In this document: piece by piece, positions 44,745-55,862 of the stretch
How the letters are laid out: each line of letters opens with the position of its first letter
Numbering within the stretch: position 1 is the stretch's first letter
Source: Phocoena phocoena
Lineage: Eukaryota > Chordata > Mammalia > Artiodactyla > Phocoenidae
Assembly: GCF_963924675.1 (NCBI RefSeq)
Contig: NC_089228.1
Location: 94,208,894-94,272,893 of the forward strand
Length of the DNA stretch: 64,000 bases
Direction: 5' to 3'
Position numbers and translations under genes: made by a program
Notes under the pieces: model-generated
The model's database searches: none
The model's input: the letters and a program-made list of their open reading frames with translations, nothing else
What the model was told of the DNA's origin: nothing

Positions 44745-45070
44745 CCAGCTCACAGTAGCTTAAACAAATATGGGTTTATTTTTCTCATGTAGCAGAAAGT
44801 CTGGAGTAAGGCAGCTGCCTCACTCCAGACTTTTTGCTACATGAGAAAAATATTGGTTTAGTTGCTCAGCATTATTAGAGTTGGCGTCTCTGCAGTGCTC
44901 TTAGCCTTTCCTTCATGTTTGTGAGATGCAGTTGCAACTCCAAACATCCAAGGCAGGCAACGTGGGGAGCAGGCAGCAAATCTTCTTAGAAGACCTTGTG
45001 CCCTTCCCTTCCATCTCCACCTCCAGGGACTTGGCTGGGACCGGGTCACCACTGGCTGCAAAGCAGGCTG
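44745..45070 (+). repeat. Old interspersed repeat, unnamed family B, rearranged
   Basis: 'agctcacagtagcttaaaca' and 'agcagaaagtctggagtaag' belong to a common old repeat whose later part resembles 'gtgagatgcagttgcaactc'. An inverted duplication inside it forms the palindrome at 44777-44852. Confidence 0.45.
44777..44852. repeat. Near-perfect 76-bp palindrome with no spacer
   Basis: Two 38-base arms meet at 44814/44815. Read against the reverse complement of the other, they differ at only two positions (both A/G). Centre is 'ggcagctgcc'. A 13-base direct repeat 'aaatatgggttta'/'aaatattggttta' flanks it at 44766-44778 and 44848-44860. Confidence 0.97.
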
Positions 45071-45738
45071 GGAATGTATCTGGGCTGCAAAGGAGAAGGA
45101 AGTGGATGTGGGTGTTGAGTAGCTAATCAAGAGGTTGCCCTCGCACCTCAATAGACCTTCTAATTTAAGGAATAACCTGAATTACAGAATCGTGCAATAG
45201 ATAATCAAAAAAATTTCAAGCTCAGGCTTTAAGTCAAATTAGACTAAATCATATATTTTTCTTTTATAACCCTTTTATAACATGCAGCTTGATCTCGTAA
45301 ACATTTGGCCCTAAAATCTTATTTTAAATGTTCATTTTCATTGTCAGGAAGAAATGACTTCTTAAGCAAGAGTAAACCTCAGTTCACATCTTCTCCAAAT
45401 GATCTCAAATTCCAGATTGTTTGATTCCAAACTAGTGAGATTTTACTACACTTCACCTATTTGAATAATGTTTATTTCTGCATCTGTGCTCACTTGGATG
45501 AGATTTACAGAGCAGAACTCAAGTAAAATTACCTTTTTCATGGAACTTTTAAAAAGTCAGCATTAACTAGTATTATGTTTCATTTTTACTCACTAGCATG
45601 TCTTCTTGGAAACGCAAAATGCATTTAAAACAAAATTATGCAGTCTTATTTCAAATAGGAAAATTAACACATATGGGAGTTACGTTTCTACAAAAATTCA
45701 ATCCGTGTAATAAGAGGAAAAGTTAAAATAAATTGTGG
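45071..45738. other. Unassigned, AT-rich sequence
   Basis: Nothing recognised. Confidence 0.4.
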
Positions 45739-46038
45739 GGCTTCCCTGGTGGCACAGTGGTTAAGAATCCGCCTGCCAACGCAGAGGACATGGGTTCGAG
45801 CCCTGGTCCGGGAAGATCCCACACACCGCGGAGCAACTAAGCCCGTGAGCCACAGCTGCTGAACCCTGCGTGCCTAGAGCCCGTGCTCGGCAGCAAGAGA
45901 AGCCACCGCAATGAGAAGCCCACGCACCGCAACGAAGAGTAGCCCCCGCTCGCCACAACTAGAGAAAGCCCGTGCCCAGCAGCAAAGACCCAACACAGTA
46001 AAAAATAATAAATAAATAAAACATAAATTAAAAAAAAT
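45739..46038 (+). mobile_element. CHR-1-type long SINE
   Basis: Head 'cttccctggtggcacagtgg', canonical B box 'ggttcgagccc', then an extended body ('agagaagccaccgcaatgag', 'agcaaagacccaacacag') absent from CHR-2 copies, and an (AAAT)n tail. Perfect 14-bp TSD 'aaaataaattgtgg' at 45725-45738 and 46039-46052. Confidence 0.95.
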
Positions 46039-46559
46039 AAAATAAATTGTGGAAAACAAGCAAATAATGCTTTTTAAGGGTAACTAATAACAAAGAGGAG
46101 CAGAGAGATGGAGAGCACGGCACCCAGCTGTAGAGGGTGGTTCTTCTGGGGAGGTAAGTTATGCGTTGAGGGGAAATGTACTGTCCATATACCGAGACAG
46201 TTTAACTGTGCAAGAGGCACTATTAATTATGCCAGGATGTGAGGCGTAAACTGACAGAGTTTCAGGCAAGGTAGAGTAGATAGCCACCTTAATTGGACCT
46301 GGGTTTGAATCCAGGCTCAAAAATTATGGATTCATTAATTATGAGAAACTTTCATTACTTGTTATCATGTTTTTCTGAAATGTTTTGTTTTGTCCAGTAT
46401 TGTATTACATGTGTAATTTGTGAAAACGTCAATCAAGATTTTAAAAATATGGGCAATGTGAGGTTTGTACTTTAAAAATCTTCAGAAACTAAATCAATTT
46501 TGTTTTTTTATCAGTGCTACCACTTCATGTAGCTACTTTTATAGCTTATTTTTAGTCAT
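46039..46559. other. Unassigned sequence
   Basis: Nothing recognised. Confidence 0.4.
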
Positions 46560-46795
46560 TCATCCAATTTGAATAATACTTATTAAACCTGTATTATATA
46601 TCAGATATTATACTTCTGTGCCTCTTAATCCTTATAATGACCCCAGGAAGTAAGTATTTAGTCCAATAAAACAAAACAAAACTCTGTGAAGGTAAATAAC
46701 ACGCCCCAAATCGCACGGCTGGTAACTGCTGGGGCTTAGATTCAAACCCAAGTCCAGTGCTTTTCCCCTTATTGTACGGCTATTTTGAATATTGT
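46560..46795 (-). repeat. MIR SINE, minus strand
   Basis: 'aatcgcacggctggtaactg' and 'agattcaaacccaagtccag' with upstream 'cttataatgaccccaggaag' are reversed-MIR landmarks. Confidence 0.85.
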
Positions 46796-48084
46796 TCAAC
46801 ACAAGTTATCTTTATTTTTTAAAACATGTGCTTAAAATATGTGTTGCATTCTTAAATGTGCTTTTGATTACGTTTCAGGGCCAAATTATTTTCATAGAAA
46901 TGCACCTCTAATTTTATAATAGTATCAGTGGGAAAGTAAAAGAGGCTGTATGGAATTTTGCTTTACTGCCAACTCCATGGGAGAGATGTCAGAATTATAA
47001 GCCTAGGACTTGAAGACAGAAAAAAAGTTAGCAATGCCAAAGCACTGTTGTTACAATAAAAGATATTCGAAAGTAGGAAAGCACCTTTATTTTTAACAAG
47101 ATTTCTAAGAACCTTGAACTTTGCCACAGTACAGTTCATTGTAAAGTAGATGTGATATAAAACAAGAAACATCCTGTACCTGCCAGAGGAGTTTAGTCCA
47201 TTACTCAAGTCCCAGAGATACTGTTGTAAGTGACCTAACTTATAGAAAGCACAATGTGAAATGTTATGATAAAGATCTTGTCTTTTTTACACCTTTAGAT
47301 ATAAAGTAATTTTTAAAAAATTCCAGGGCAGTTTATCCAGCACCGAAATAAAGATGCCAGAAACAAATAGCAGCTGTTTAACCATGTACAGCAACACTGC
47401 ACAACTGTTCAGGACAGGAGGCACAGATGAGCTATGCTGATAGGCTGTGAAGTGGCAACATCGTTTGTGCCTTTTTTTTTTTTTTTCCACCAGTCTCGAG
47501 TTCTCCATTACCCACTCCTATAAATGATTCTACTGAAAAATGCAAAATAGCTCAGTTCATTCATTTTCCTTAAGTTCCCTTAAAATAAAACACCAGAACT
47601 GTAATCTCCTAATCATATTTCCTCATTCACGACAGTCGTGCGTAGAGTTATGGTTGGTGAAATCTCTGAGAGTCTGCGTGGCTGTTATTGTATGAAGACC
47701 CATTTTGGCAATGGAAAAATGTGTTGATCAAGAGCAATTCAGCACATCTCAGACTCCATACAGAAATGTAGGTCTTGGGAGAGATTTATTTTTATCCTAG
47801 AGCAGCTCTCAATTTTCTATGACAACAATGAAGACTATTGACCTAGATGTTCAAAACAGTGGATTAATCCATTCAGTTGGGTGAAGGCCATGGGAATTGG
47901 ATAAAAAGGAAACCCTTCAGTATGGAGGCTCTAGTTCCAGTGGAAAATGTCTCTGTTGGTGACTTAGCTGTAGTCCAGCTGACCGGCATGCATGCCGAGC
48001 AGTCAGGACCCTGTGATTCTTGACACATGACTACCCTGTGATGCTGATGACGTCGTCGACTAGCACCAAGTATCCATTCCCTTA
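46796..48084. other. Unassigned; 3'UTR-like block on minus strand at about 47085-47510
   Basis: No named repeat. On the minus strand, AT-rich sequence ends at an AATAAA (47087-47092 reversed), which is discussed as a possible 3'UTR or pseudogene tail. Confidence 0.35.
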
Positions 48085-48345
48085 TTCAGAAGAATAAGTA
48101 ATATTTATGAGCCAAGCCATTTTGCTAAATGCTTCAGAAACATATATTTCATTTAATCTGCCAACAACTTTAAGAGATGGACATTTTTATGTTAATATTA
48201 TAAGGGAAGAAGCTAAGGCTTACAGAGGTGAAGGTCTCTTGCTAAAGTCATACAACTAATGAATAGCTCAACTAAGTTTGATCTCAGGTCACTGGCTTCC
48301 AAGTTCATTGTTATCTCCTTTAGATTACCCTGCTTCTCAGTAGCT
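48085..48345 (-). repeat. MIR SINE, minus strand
   Basis: 'taatatttatgagccaagcc', 'gcttacagaggtgaaggtct', 'gtcatacaactaatgaatag' in reversed-MIR order. Confidence 0.85.
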
Positions 48346-49149
48346 GGGTACATAAAAGAAAATTTCATGGATGAATGATAGGCTCAAAGGCAGCCAGCAG
48401 ATGAAAGCCTAAATTAAATTAGTAGGCATGAGGGAGTATAAGGTCAGTAGTCCTTGGATCAACAAGTAGTCTGTATCTCAGTCTAGCATTCCTATAAAAA
48501 GTCTGAGCTCTTGGTGGTAGTTTGTCCAAACCTTCTCTCTCTAGGGGTTCGTGTTTGGCCTTCCCCATCTTCTGCCAGCTCACTGGTGCACCAAACCCCT
48601 TTGCTGCCCTTGTGGTGCGGGAGACTCCCTTGTCAAATAGAGATCTTTACAGGGTGCATCTTTCAGATCCTAACTTTGTTGTGTAGACAACCATACGGTT
48701 GGCTGGCTCAAAGTCTCCTTTTGAGATCTTTAGCTTCCTACTTCTTTCTCTTATGACTCTGTTCTCATGTAGTATTAGAAACTGTGAGCATAACGAATGA
48801 AAACTTGAGTCTCTACTGACAGAGAAGTCCTTTCTGCAACATCTCTGGTATGACATCCAATTCTCTCCCATAGGACCTGAGTTTGTGTCTCATCTCTGTC
48901 CCTTATTAGCTGAGGAGCCTTAGCCCACTTCACCTCTCTAAGCCTTGCTGAAAAATAGCCAGCCTTTTAGGTGTCATGTGAGAGTGAATTTGGATGGTGT
49001 GGATGGCAGGCAGTCTGGAAACTATAAAATGCTCTATAGACTCAAGATACCAGTTACCCTACAGATACTCACTCCCTACTGAGTTGCCTAAAATATATAA
49101 AGATGAAGTAACAGAAGAATCTGAAACTATTTGAGGAATTCTAATTCCA
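48346..49149. other. Unassigned sequence
   Basis: Nothing recognised. Confidence 0.4.
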
Positions 49150-49380
49150 GTGGTAGTAAAAATTCTTGCCCTGGCAGGGTAGGGACCTTCTTCTTTGCTC
49201 TCACAGTATCTTGTATCTCCCCTTCCTTACAGAACTTACTCAATGAATTGTGGGTATCTGTTTGCATGTCTGCTTTCCCTACTCGAGAACAAGGTATCAA
49301 TCATACTCATCTTTTTATCCACAGCGCTTAACACTCAACATGGCACACAACAAGCACTCAATAAATGTTTAATAATATGG
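49150..49380 (+). repeat. LINE L2 3' end
   Basis: 'tctgctttccctactcgaga', 'tttatccacagcgcttaaca' and 'aagcactcaataaatgttta' are L2 3' landmarks in order. Confidence 0.75.
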
Positions 49381-50080
49381 GTAATGTTTACTGAGCATTT
49401 ACTCTAGGCCACTGTTTTAAGCACCTTACATACAGGCATACCTGGGAGAAATTTGCAGGTTCAGTTCCAGACCATCACAATAAGGCGAATCACACAAATT
49501 CTTTCTGGTTTCTCAGTGCATATAAAAGTCGTGTTTACACTATACTGTAGTCTCTTAAGTGTGCAATTGTGTTATGTCTGAAAAAGCAATGTACACACCT
49601 TAATTAAAAAAATACTTTGCCAAAAAATGCTAACTCTTATCTGAGGCTTCAGCAAGTTATCTTTTTGCGATAGCCGCCTCGAAGCTCACTGATCACAGAT
49701 CACCATGACAAATATAATAATAATGAAAGAGTTTGAAATATTGCTAGAGTTACCAAAATGTGACACAGAGACAGGGAGTGAGTGAATGCTGTTGGAAAAA
49801 TGGCACCAATCAACTTCTCAACACAGGGTTGCCGCACACTTTCAATTTGTAAAACAAGTGCAGTATCCATGAAGCATATGGTAAAGCAAAGTACAATAAA
49901 ATGAGGTATGTCTGCATATTAATTCATTTAATCCTCTTCATTGTATCCGTGAGGGAACTGAATTCCAGGGAGTTAAGTAACCTGCTTAAAGGCATGCAGC
50001 CCGTAGGTGGTGGACTCAGGCTGTGAACCCAGGTCTTCTGACTCGAGACTGCTCTTAACCACTACGCTTTCCTGCCTTGA
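49381..50080 (-). repeat. MIR SINE, minus strand, split by Tigger1-type element
   Basis: Left piece 49381-49432 ('tttactgagcatttactcta', 'gttttaagcaccttacata'). Right piece 49915-50080 ('tattaattcatttaatcctc', 'gaacccaggtcttctgactc', 'ttaaccactacgctttcctg'). Together they form a nearly complete MIR. Confidence 0.9.
49433..49914 (-). mobile_element. Tigger1-type DNA transposon, internally deleted
   Basis: Ends 'caggcatacctggg' and 'atgaggtatgtctg' are Tigger1 terminal inverted repeats. Inside, 'cactatactgtagtctctta' joins by deletion to 'gatcacagatcaccatgaca', 'gttaccaaaatgtgacacag' and 'gttggaaaaatggcacc'. No transposase reading frame remains in 482 bp. It sits next to a TA of the MIR. Confidence 0.92.
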
Positions 50081-50094
50081 AGACATTAACACTC

Positions 50095-50570
50095 ATTGCA
50101 GAAATCTGGACAGTAAAGGAAAAGAGAGCTATGAGAAAAGATACAATTTCCTCTATTATTTTATGTATAATCATAATTCCACCATCTAGACTAGAGGTAA
50201 CTACACTTGGCATTTCTTCTCATTCTGTGGGTGGTATTTCGGATAGTTGAGTTTATACTATAAATAAATGTGTAGCTATTTTTTAACTTTTTTCATATCA
50301 TAATCACTTTTAATGATAAAAATATCCTTGCATAAATGGGTGGATCATTATTTAGCTACGCTTTCTCCCATAATTGGGCACTGTATTTTGCCTCCCTTTT
50401 TTAGATGATTCTGTAACATTTTTTGTGCATACATTTTTGATGTGGATTATATTTTTGTGTGATTCACAGAAAAGGATATTCTTGAGATTTTTGATACACG
50501 CTGCCAAATGGCTTGCTACAAAGATGGTATGAATTTACACCCCACCAGGAGCATCTGAGCAGGTCTTAGA
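50095..50570 (-). mobile_element. Old L1 (L1M-class) 3'UTR fragment, minus strand
   Basis: 'ataatcataattccaccatc', 'acgctgccaaatggcttgct' and 'gaatttacaccccaccagga' match reversed old L1 3' ends. Diverged. Confidence 0.65.
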
Positions 50571-51759
50571 CGTTGGAGAGGTTTTGAAAGGGGCAAGTGA
50601 GGAGACTTGGAGATTCTGAGTAAGGAGGAGTTGGCCCAGGAACCAGTGAGTTGCCTGTTTCAGAGCGTTAAGCCTGGCTGGCCTTTAACACGCCTGCTCT
50701 TCACGCAGTTAGAAGAAATGGAATGAAACAAAAGCTGCCCAAAGAGGAAGTGGAATTCCATTGTCTTAGGCTGCATCTCCATTGTCTAAGGATTTGAATG
50801 GCTCCTTCTTGCTAAGTGTGGCGGGTCATTAGGCCTTAGTTTGTCAGCAGGATGATGACGTGCCTTAAGTTTTGCTAAAGAATAATGAAACACATTTCAA
50901 AGGCAAAGCAAGCCATCCAGAAAATACTCTTAGAATTGTCTCTCGTTCTGTATGTGTGACGCACACGTGCACGCTTGAACACGTGTGTATGTTGAGATGG
51001 TGGTGCATTGGCGGCGGGGGTGGTGGTAGTGGTGATGATCAGATTGAGAACAGTTGCCATTAAGAGAAATAACTGATCAAAGGAGTTTACTTTGGCATTT
51101 TTGCGGGTTTTCCGAGCTTATTTTGTTAATTTTGGCACACTGCGGCAAATTAGGAGCACCATACTGAGACTTTTTCATTAATACCTGGGAGGCTGTCTCT
51201 AGCCCATGGCGCTTCAGTAGAGAAATTAGAAATATATAATTTACTCAGTGTCTAACTTTGTATCTTGTAAGATCCCAGTTTTAATTATGCAAGAAAAGCG
51301 TTTACTTTTCTCTGCCTTTATCTTATGCTCTGAGTGGGTCTCTTGGCTTTCCTCATCTTTCTCCTCCGTCCTCTTTCTCTTCTCTTTAACCCTCTAGCAA
51401 TTATTATGTCTTGACCGCAGGGCAATCATGTTTCCATCCAGGGGCTCCATTTTTACTGTTTGTTTTCGCAGTAACTATATTCACCTGTTTATATCTGTTG
51501 ACCTTTTTTTTTTTTAATCCCAAAGACCAAGTGTACTTTGCTTACCTTGGGTAGCAAGAAGGAAATGATCTTTCTCAGTTTCAGAAAAGCAGACCTGGCC
51601 ACAATTGGAATGCCAGCCATGGAAACTACAGATTATTTATGCCAAAAAATGGCATCCTTTGACAAAAAGAATAAGAATCGTCTGGAGAGAACTGGTAGCA
51701 TTGTCCTTGGGCACGTGAGGACTTTCAGTTTGGCAAGGGGCGTTGTAAATAACACCATG
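50571..51759. other. Unassigned, apparently unique sequence
   Basis: No named repeat. A GGT-rich low-complexity part lies near 51000-51040. The parts at 50820-50940 and 51065-51220 look like non-repetitive, possibly conserved DNA. Confidence 0.4.
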
Positions 51760-51990
51760 GGCTTCAAAATCAGATAAACCTAAATCGGAGGGCTGGCTCC
51801 ACTTAATAGCTTATAAATTTGGCAATGGTTTCTGAGTCTCAGCTGCTTCGTCTTTGAAAGGGGTATAATGACATTTACCCCCATAGGGTGGCTGGAAGGT
51901 TTAAATGAGATAAATCACGTAGACCATTCAGCACAAAGCCTGGCCTGTGTGCTCTGTAAATGGTGACTGCAGTTATTTTGATAGTTATAC
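51760..51990 (+). repeat. MIR SINE, plus strand
   Basis: 'gggcttcaaaatcagataaa', 'ggctggaaggtttaaatgag' and 'agcacaaagcctggcctgtg' are MIR landmarks in order. Confidence 0.9.
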
Positions 51991-52828
51991 CATCATTATT
52001 TGTTTGACTCATAAAATTTCTCACTTGCTCTGTCCTATAGTAAGGACTCTTTTTTTCTTCCTAAATGTAGCCTCGCTCTTTCTGATAACCTCAACAGATG
52101 AAAGGGAAGGGGTATCCTTTCCCAGCAACCTGTTACTACTGTGATGAGGATTGCACGTATTTCCTCCTTGTGCAATTGTTTGAGAAACAGCTGTCTGTTT
52201 CCATGGCTCGCCCAATAGTGTTTGATTGTGGGGTTAGCTGATCCCTAAACGGATAGGGGAGACCATGGAGACACCAGAGAAAATATTTATGAAGAAGAAA
52301 GCATCGCAGGCATAAATATGTATCTAGCTTGTAACAGAATCATTCAAACCAGCGCTTTGCGCTACCACCTGGATTCATGGCTGATACATTTTCATTCTGA
52401 CATACTCTCTCCTAGGGTGCATACTATAAAAACAATAAAATATTAGTAATAAAAAAGGGACTTCTGAAGATGCAGCATGTTATGGTAAGTTGTAGGGCAT
52501 TAACAGCAATTCTATGAAATGTAATTTGAGGCATCTATTTTCAAAAGAGCCTGCCCCAAATCTATGGCATGCTTGATTCAAATTGGCTGCTGTGGTCTTA
52601 CATGTCTCCTTGATTTTTTTCTTTCATTGCTCGAGTTGGCTTGCACGATTTTTTCTTTTCCTTTTCTTCCATGATCAATTTCCCACTCGCACAAAGCATC
52701 AGATCTTTCAAAGGCTGGTTTCTCAGTGCTTAGCAAAGCGTTCTGTCTTTCTGTTCTGTAATTCTGCGGGGTGGGGTGAAAAGCAAGACAGCTTTAAAGT
52801 CAGCAAGTCATTTTCTGTTGGTTTCTTT
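51991..52828. other. Unassigned sequence
   Basis: Nothing recognised. Confidence 0.4.
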
Positions 52829-52953
52829 TTTTTAATAAATTTTTGTTGGAGTACAGTTGCTTTACAATGTTGTGTTAGTTTCTGCTGTACAGCAAAATGA
52901 ATCAGCCATACATATACATATATCCCCTCCCTTTTGGACTTCCTTACCATTCA
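52829..52953 (-). mobile_element. Short L1 3' end, minus strand
   Basis: T-rich start, 'ggagtacagttgctttacaa', 'gttagtttctgctgtacagc', then truncated after 'atatatcccc'. TSD 'tctgttggtttcttt'/'tctgttgatttcttt' at 52814-52828 and 52954-52968 (one mismatch in 15). Confidence 0.94.
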
Positions 52954-53660
52954 TCTGTTGATTTCTTTATCCTCTTGAATCAAGACCTTAGTTCTTCTGG
53001 GTCTTGCACTATTTTAATAAATTGGCAACCCACCCACTAGGACTTTCTTCTCCTGGAATGAACTGAGTACAGGACAGTAAACTCACTTGATTATGGAACC
53101 CAGAGCCCTGGGGCTAGGTATCGGATTTTCCTATAGGGTAACCCACCTTCCTGGCTTCTGCCATCACAGCCTACAGGAATGCGGGTTAGCAGCAGGTGGA
53201 GAGAGTGTGATTGGGTCCCATAAGTCATCCCTCCCTATGTGCCACCCCCGCCCCCAAGAGTGAGGACTGAAAATGCCTGACCTTACGTAGCAGAGAAATG
53301 AGAACATTTTTATATGCAGCCTCTTACTGGGATGGAAATAATTTCCATTTTTTAATAAATTTCTCTGCTGCTAATTTTTGAATACTTGGTGGTAGGGGTG
53401 GTAGGTGGGTGGGAGGTACCATTCATCTTGTGGGTGAGAAACTCTGGGGAAAATGACTTGAGGGGTCAGGCTGTGTATAAAGAGAAGGCATTTCAGACTT
53501 AGTACTCACACAGCTTGGTCTGGAAGAAGAGAGCACAAATGCTGTGCATAAGGAGAAAACAGGGTTGGGGGGATTAGTTGCTGCTCATTATTTGATGGTT
53601 AGAGGTGAGAAGTTTGGAGAGAGACTTGAAAATACTAATATTATCTGAACTTCCTTTTTA
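52954..53660. other. Unassigned sequence
   Basis: Nothing recognised. Confidence 0.4.
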
Positions 53661-54018
53661 TATATAAATTTATTTATTTTTAGATTTTTGGCTACATTGG
53701 GTCTTTGTTGCTGCCCATGGGCTTCCTCTAGTCGTGGCGAGCGGGTGCACAGGCTTCTCATTGTGGTGGCTTTTCTTGTTGCAGAGCATGGGGTCTAGGC
53801 ACGTGAGCTTCAGTAATTGTGGCGCGTGGGCTCAGTAGTTGTGGCGCGCAGGCTCTAGAGAACAGGCTCAGTAGTTGTGGCACGCGGGCGCTAGAGCACA
53901 GGCTCAGTAGTTGTGGCACATGGGCTTACTTGCTCCGTGGCATGTGGGATCTTCCCAGACCAGGGCTCCCCTGCGTTGGCAGGCGGATTCTTAACCACTG
54001 CGCCACCAGGGAAGCCCC
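53661..54018 (-). mobile_element. CHR-1-type long SINE with internal tandem repeats, minus strand
   Basis: Runs from 'tttatttatttttagatttt' through the extended body to 'gcgccaccagggaagcccc'. Units of the form 'ggctcagtagttgtggc' recur at about 53829, 53865 and 53901, so the copy is longer than usual. Confidence 0.93.
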
Positions 54019-54286
54019 TATGCAACTTCTCTTGAGCGACTGCTGTGTCTCTGGGACTGTTCCAAATGCTTCCTGCGTGCTGACTCACTGAATGTTCACA
54101 ACTGATAGGCGTTATTGATATTATACTTGTGTGTATGTGTGTGTGTTGAGGTGAAATTCACATAACATAAAATTAAGCATTTGAAAGTGAACGATTCAGT
54201 AACATTCACAATGTTGTATAACCTCCTCCTCTATCTAGTTCTAGAACACTTGCATCACCTGGAAAGGAAACCCTGTATCCACTGTA

Positions 54287-54993
54287 TTCATTTCCTAGGG
54301 CTGCTGTAACAAAGTACCACAAACTGGATGGCTTAAAGCAACAGAAGTGTATTGTCTCACTGCTCTGCAGGCTGGTGCTCCTAAATCAACCGTGTCTGCA
54401 GGGCTGTGCTCCCTCTGAGACTTTGAATGGAATCCTTCCTTGACTCTCACAGCGTCTAGTATGGCCAGAAACCCTTGGTGGTCTTTGGCTTCTGGCTGTA
54501 TCAGTCCAATCTCTGCCTCCATCTGCTAAAGGCATTCTTCCTGTGTGTCTTCACATTGTCTTTCTTCTATGTGTCTGTCTCTGTGTCCAGATTCCTCTTT
54601 TTATAAGGACACCAGTCATGTATTGGATTAGGGTCATCCTAATGACATCGTTTTAACTTGATTTCCTCTGTAAAAACTCTTTTTCTGGGCTTCCCTGGTG
54701 GCGCAGTGGTTGGGAGTCCACCTGCCGATGCAGGGGACGCGGGTTTGTGCCCCGGTCTGGGAGGATCCCACATACCGCGGAGTGGCTGGGCCCGTGAGCC
54801 ATGGCCGCTGGGCCTGCGCGTCCGGAGCCTGTGCTCCGCGGCGGGAGAGGCCGCAGCAGTGAGAGGCCCGCGTACCGCAGAAAACAAACAAACAAAAAAA
54901 ACAACTCTCTTTCCAAATCAGGCCATATTCTGAGGTGTACTTGGGGTTAGGACTTCAGTATATCTTTTTGGGGGACACAATTCAACCTGTAAT
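54287..54993 (-). mobile_element. MLT1-type LTR inside L1M, split by CHR-2 SINE
   Basis: Left part 'tcctagggctgctgtaacaa', 'agtaccacaaactggatggc', 'cctaatgacatcgttttaac'. Right part 54903-54993 'ccatattctgaggtgtactt', 'gttaggacttcagtatatct', 'ggacacaattcaacctgta'. Solo LTR. Confidence 0.93.
54687..54902 (+). mobile_element. CHR-2-type SINE inside MLT1
   Basis: Full head, body and (AAAC)n tail. Flanks share a diverged duplication around 'actcttttt'/'actctcttt'. Confidence 0.96.
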
Positions 54994-55449
54994 ACCTATT
55001 GAGCAGTTACTCATTCCTGTCCCCTCCAGCCCGTGGCAACCACCAATCTGCTTCCTGTTTCTATGGATTTACCTACTCTGGGCATTTCTTATGAATGAAA
55101 TCCTACAGTATGTGACCTTTGGTGTCTGGCTTTTTCACATAGTATAATGCTTTTGAGGTCCATCAGTGCTGTATCCTGTGTCACTACTTATTTCCTTTTA
55201 TGGGTGAGTAATATTATACTTGTGTTTCAAATGAAGAAACTGAGACACATAAGGTTAATTAATGTTTCCGGATTACACAAGGAGGAGACATCAGAGGTAG
55301 GAATTGGACCTGGAAGAACACCTGAATAGCCTGTGTGTCCTTGAGGAGAAATACCTCTAAGGAGCGCAGAGGAAAATGAGCACAGAAAGAGAGCAGACCA
55401 GGAGCCAGGAGAGGAAGATGGCCAAGGGTCTCTTAAGAATGGTGCCTGG

Positions 55450-55653
55450 GGCTTCCCTGGTGGCGCAGTGGTTGAGAGTCCGCCTGCCGATGCAGGGGAC
55501 GCAGGTTCGTGCCCCGGTCCGGGAAGATACCATGTGCCGCGGAGTGGCTGGGCCCGTGAGCCATGGCCGCTGAGCCTGCGCGTCCGGAGCCTGTGCTCCA
55601 CAACAGGAGAGGCCACAGCAGTGAGAGGCCCGCGTACCGCAAAAAAAAAAAAA
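55450..55653 (+). mobile_element. CHR-2-type SINE, full length
   Basis: Complete head and body with a pure A tail. Perfect 14-bp TSD 'agaatggtgcctgg' at 55436-55449 and 55654-55667. One of the youngest-looking copies. Confidence 0.98.
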
Positions 55654-55862
55654 AGAATGGTGCCTGGTATTCAGTTTTAGGTTGTTTCCTATTCCATGCT
55701 ATGTAGCCACCTTCTCCTTTCTTCCCAAACCTTCAGTAAACTCTTCCTCACTTTACTCTTTGGTATTAAGTCTGCTTTGAGGAAATAATGAAGGGTGGCA
55801 TCCAGAGTGGAGACAGGAATTTGGATTAAACCTAAATGGGAAAAGAACTTGAAAAAGAATAG

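Larger units (their letters stand above)
54133..55210 (-). mobile_element. Old L1 (L1M-class) 3' end inside MIR, split by MLT1
   Basis: Left part 54133-54286 ('gaggtgaaattcacataaca', 'gaaaggaaaccctgtatcca'). Right part 54994-55210 ('gagcagttactcattcctgt', 'cgtggcaaccaccaatctgc', 'ttatgaatgaaatcctacag'). Its tail is now a degenerate TG-rich run at 54133-54147. Confidence 0.92.
54019..55330 (-). repeat. MIR SINE, minus strand, split by an L1M insertion
   Basis: Left piece 54019-54132 ('actgttccaaatgcttcctg', 'tcactgaatgttcacaactg'). Right piece 55226-55330 ('aaatgaagaaactgagacac', 'agaggtaggaattggacctg'). The interruption is bounded by the 15-base repeat 'atattatacttgtgt' at 54118-54132 and 55211-55225. 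Confidence 0.88.

Noticed and set aside
45739..45830. tRNA-like head of the SINE as a tRNA gene
   Set aside because: A- and B-box similarity comes from tRNA-Glu ancestry of the SINE. No cloverleaf with an anticodon arm is kept and the body continues as SINE.
53819..53960. Spaced repeats that could suggest a CRISPR-like array
   Set aside because: They are tandem units inside a CHR-1 SINE in a mammalian genome, with no unique equal-length spacers.
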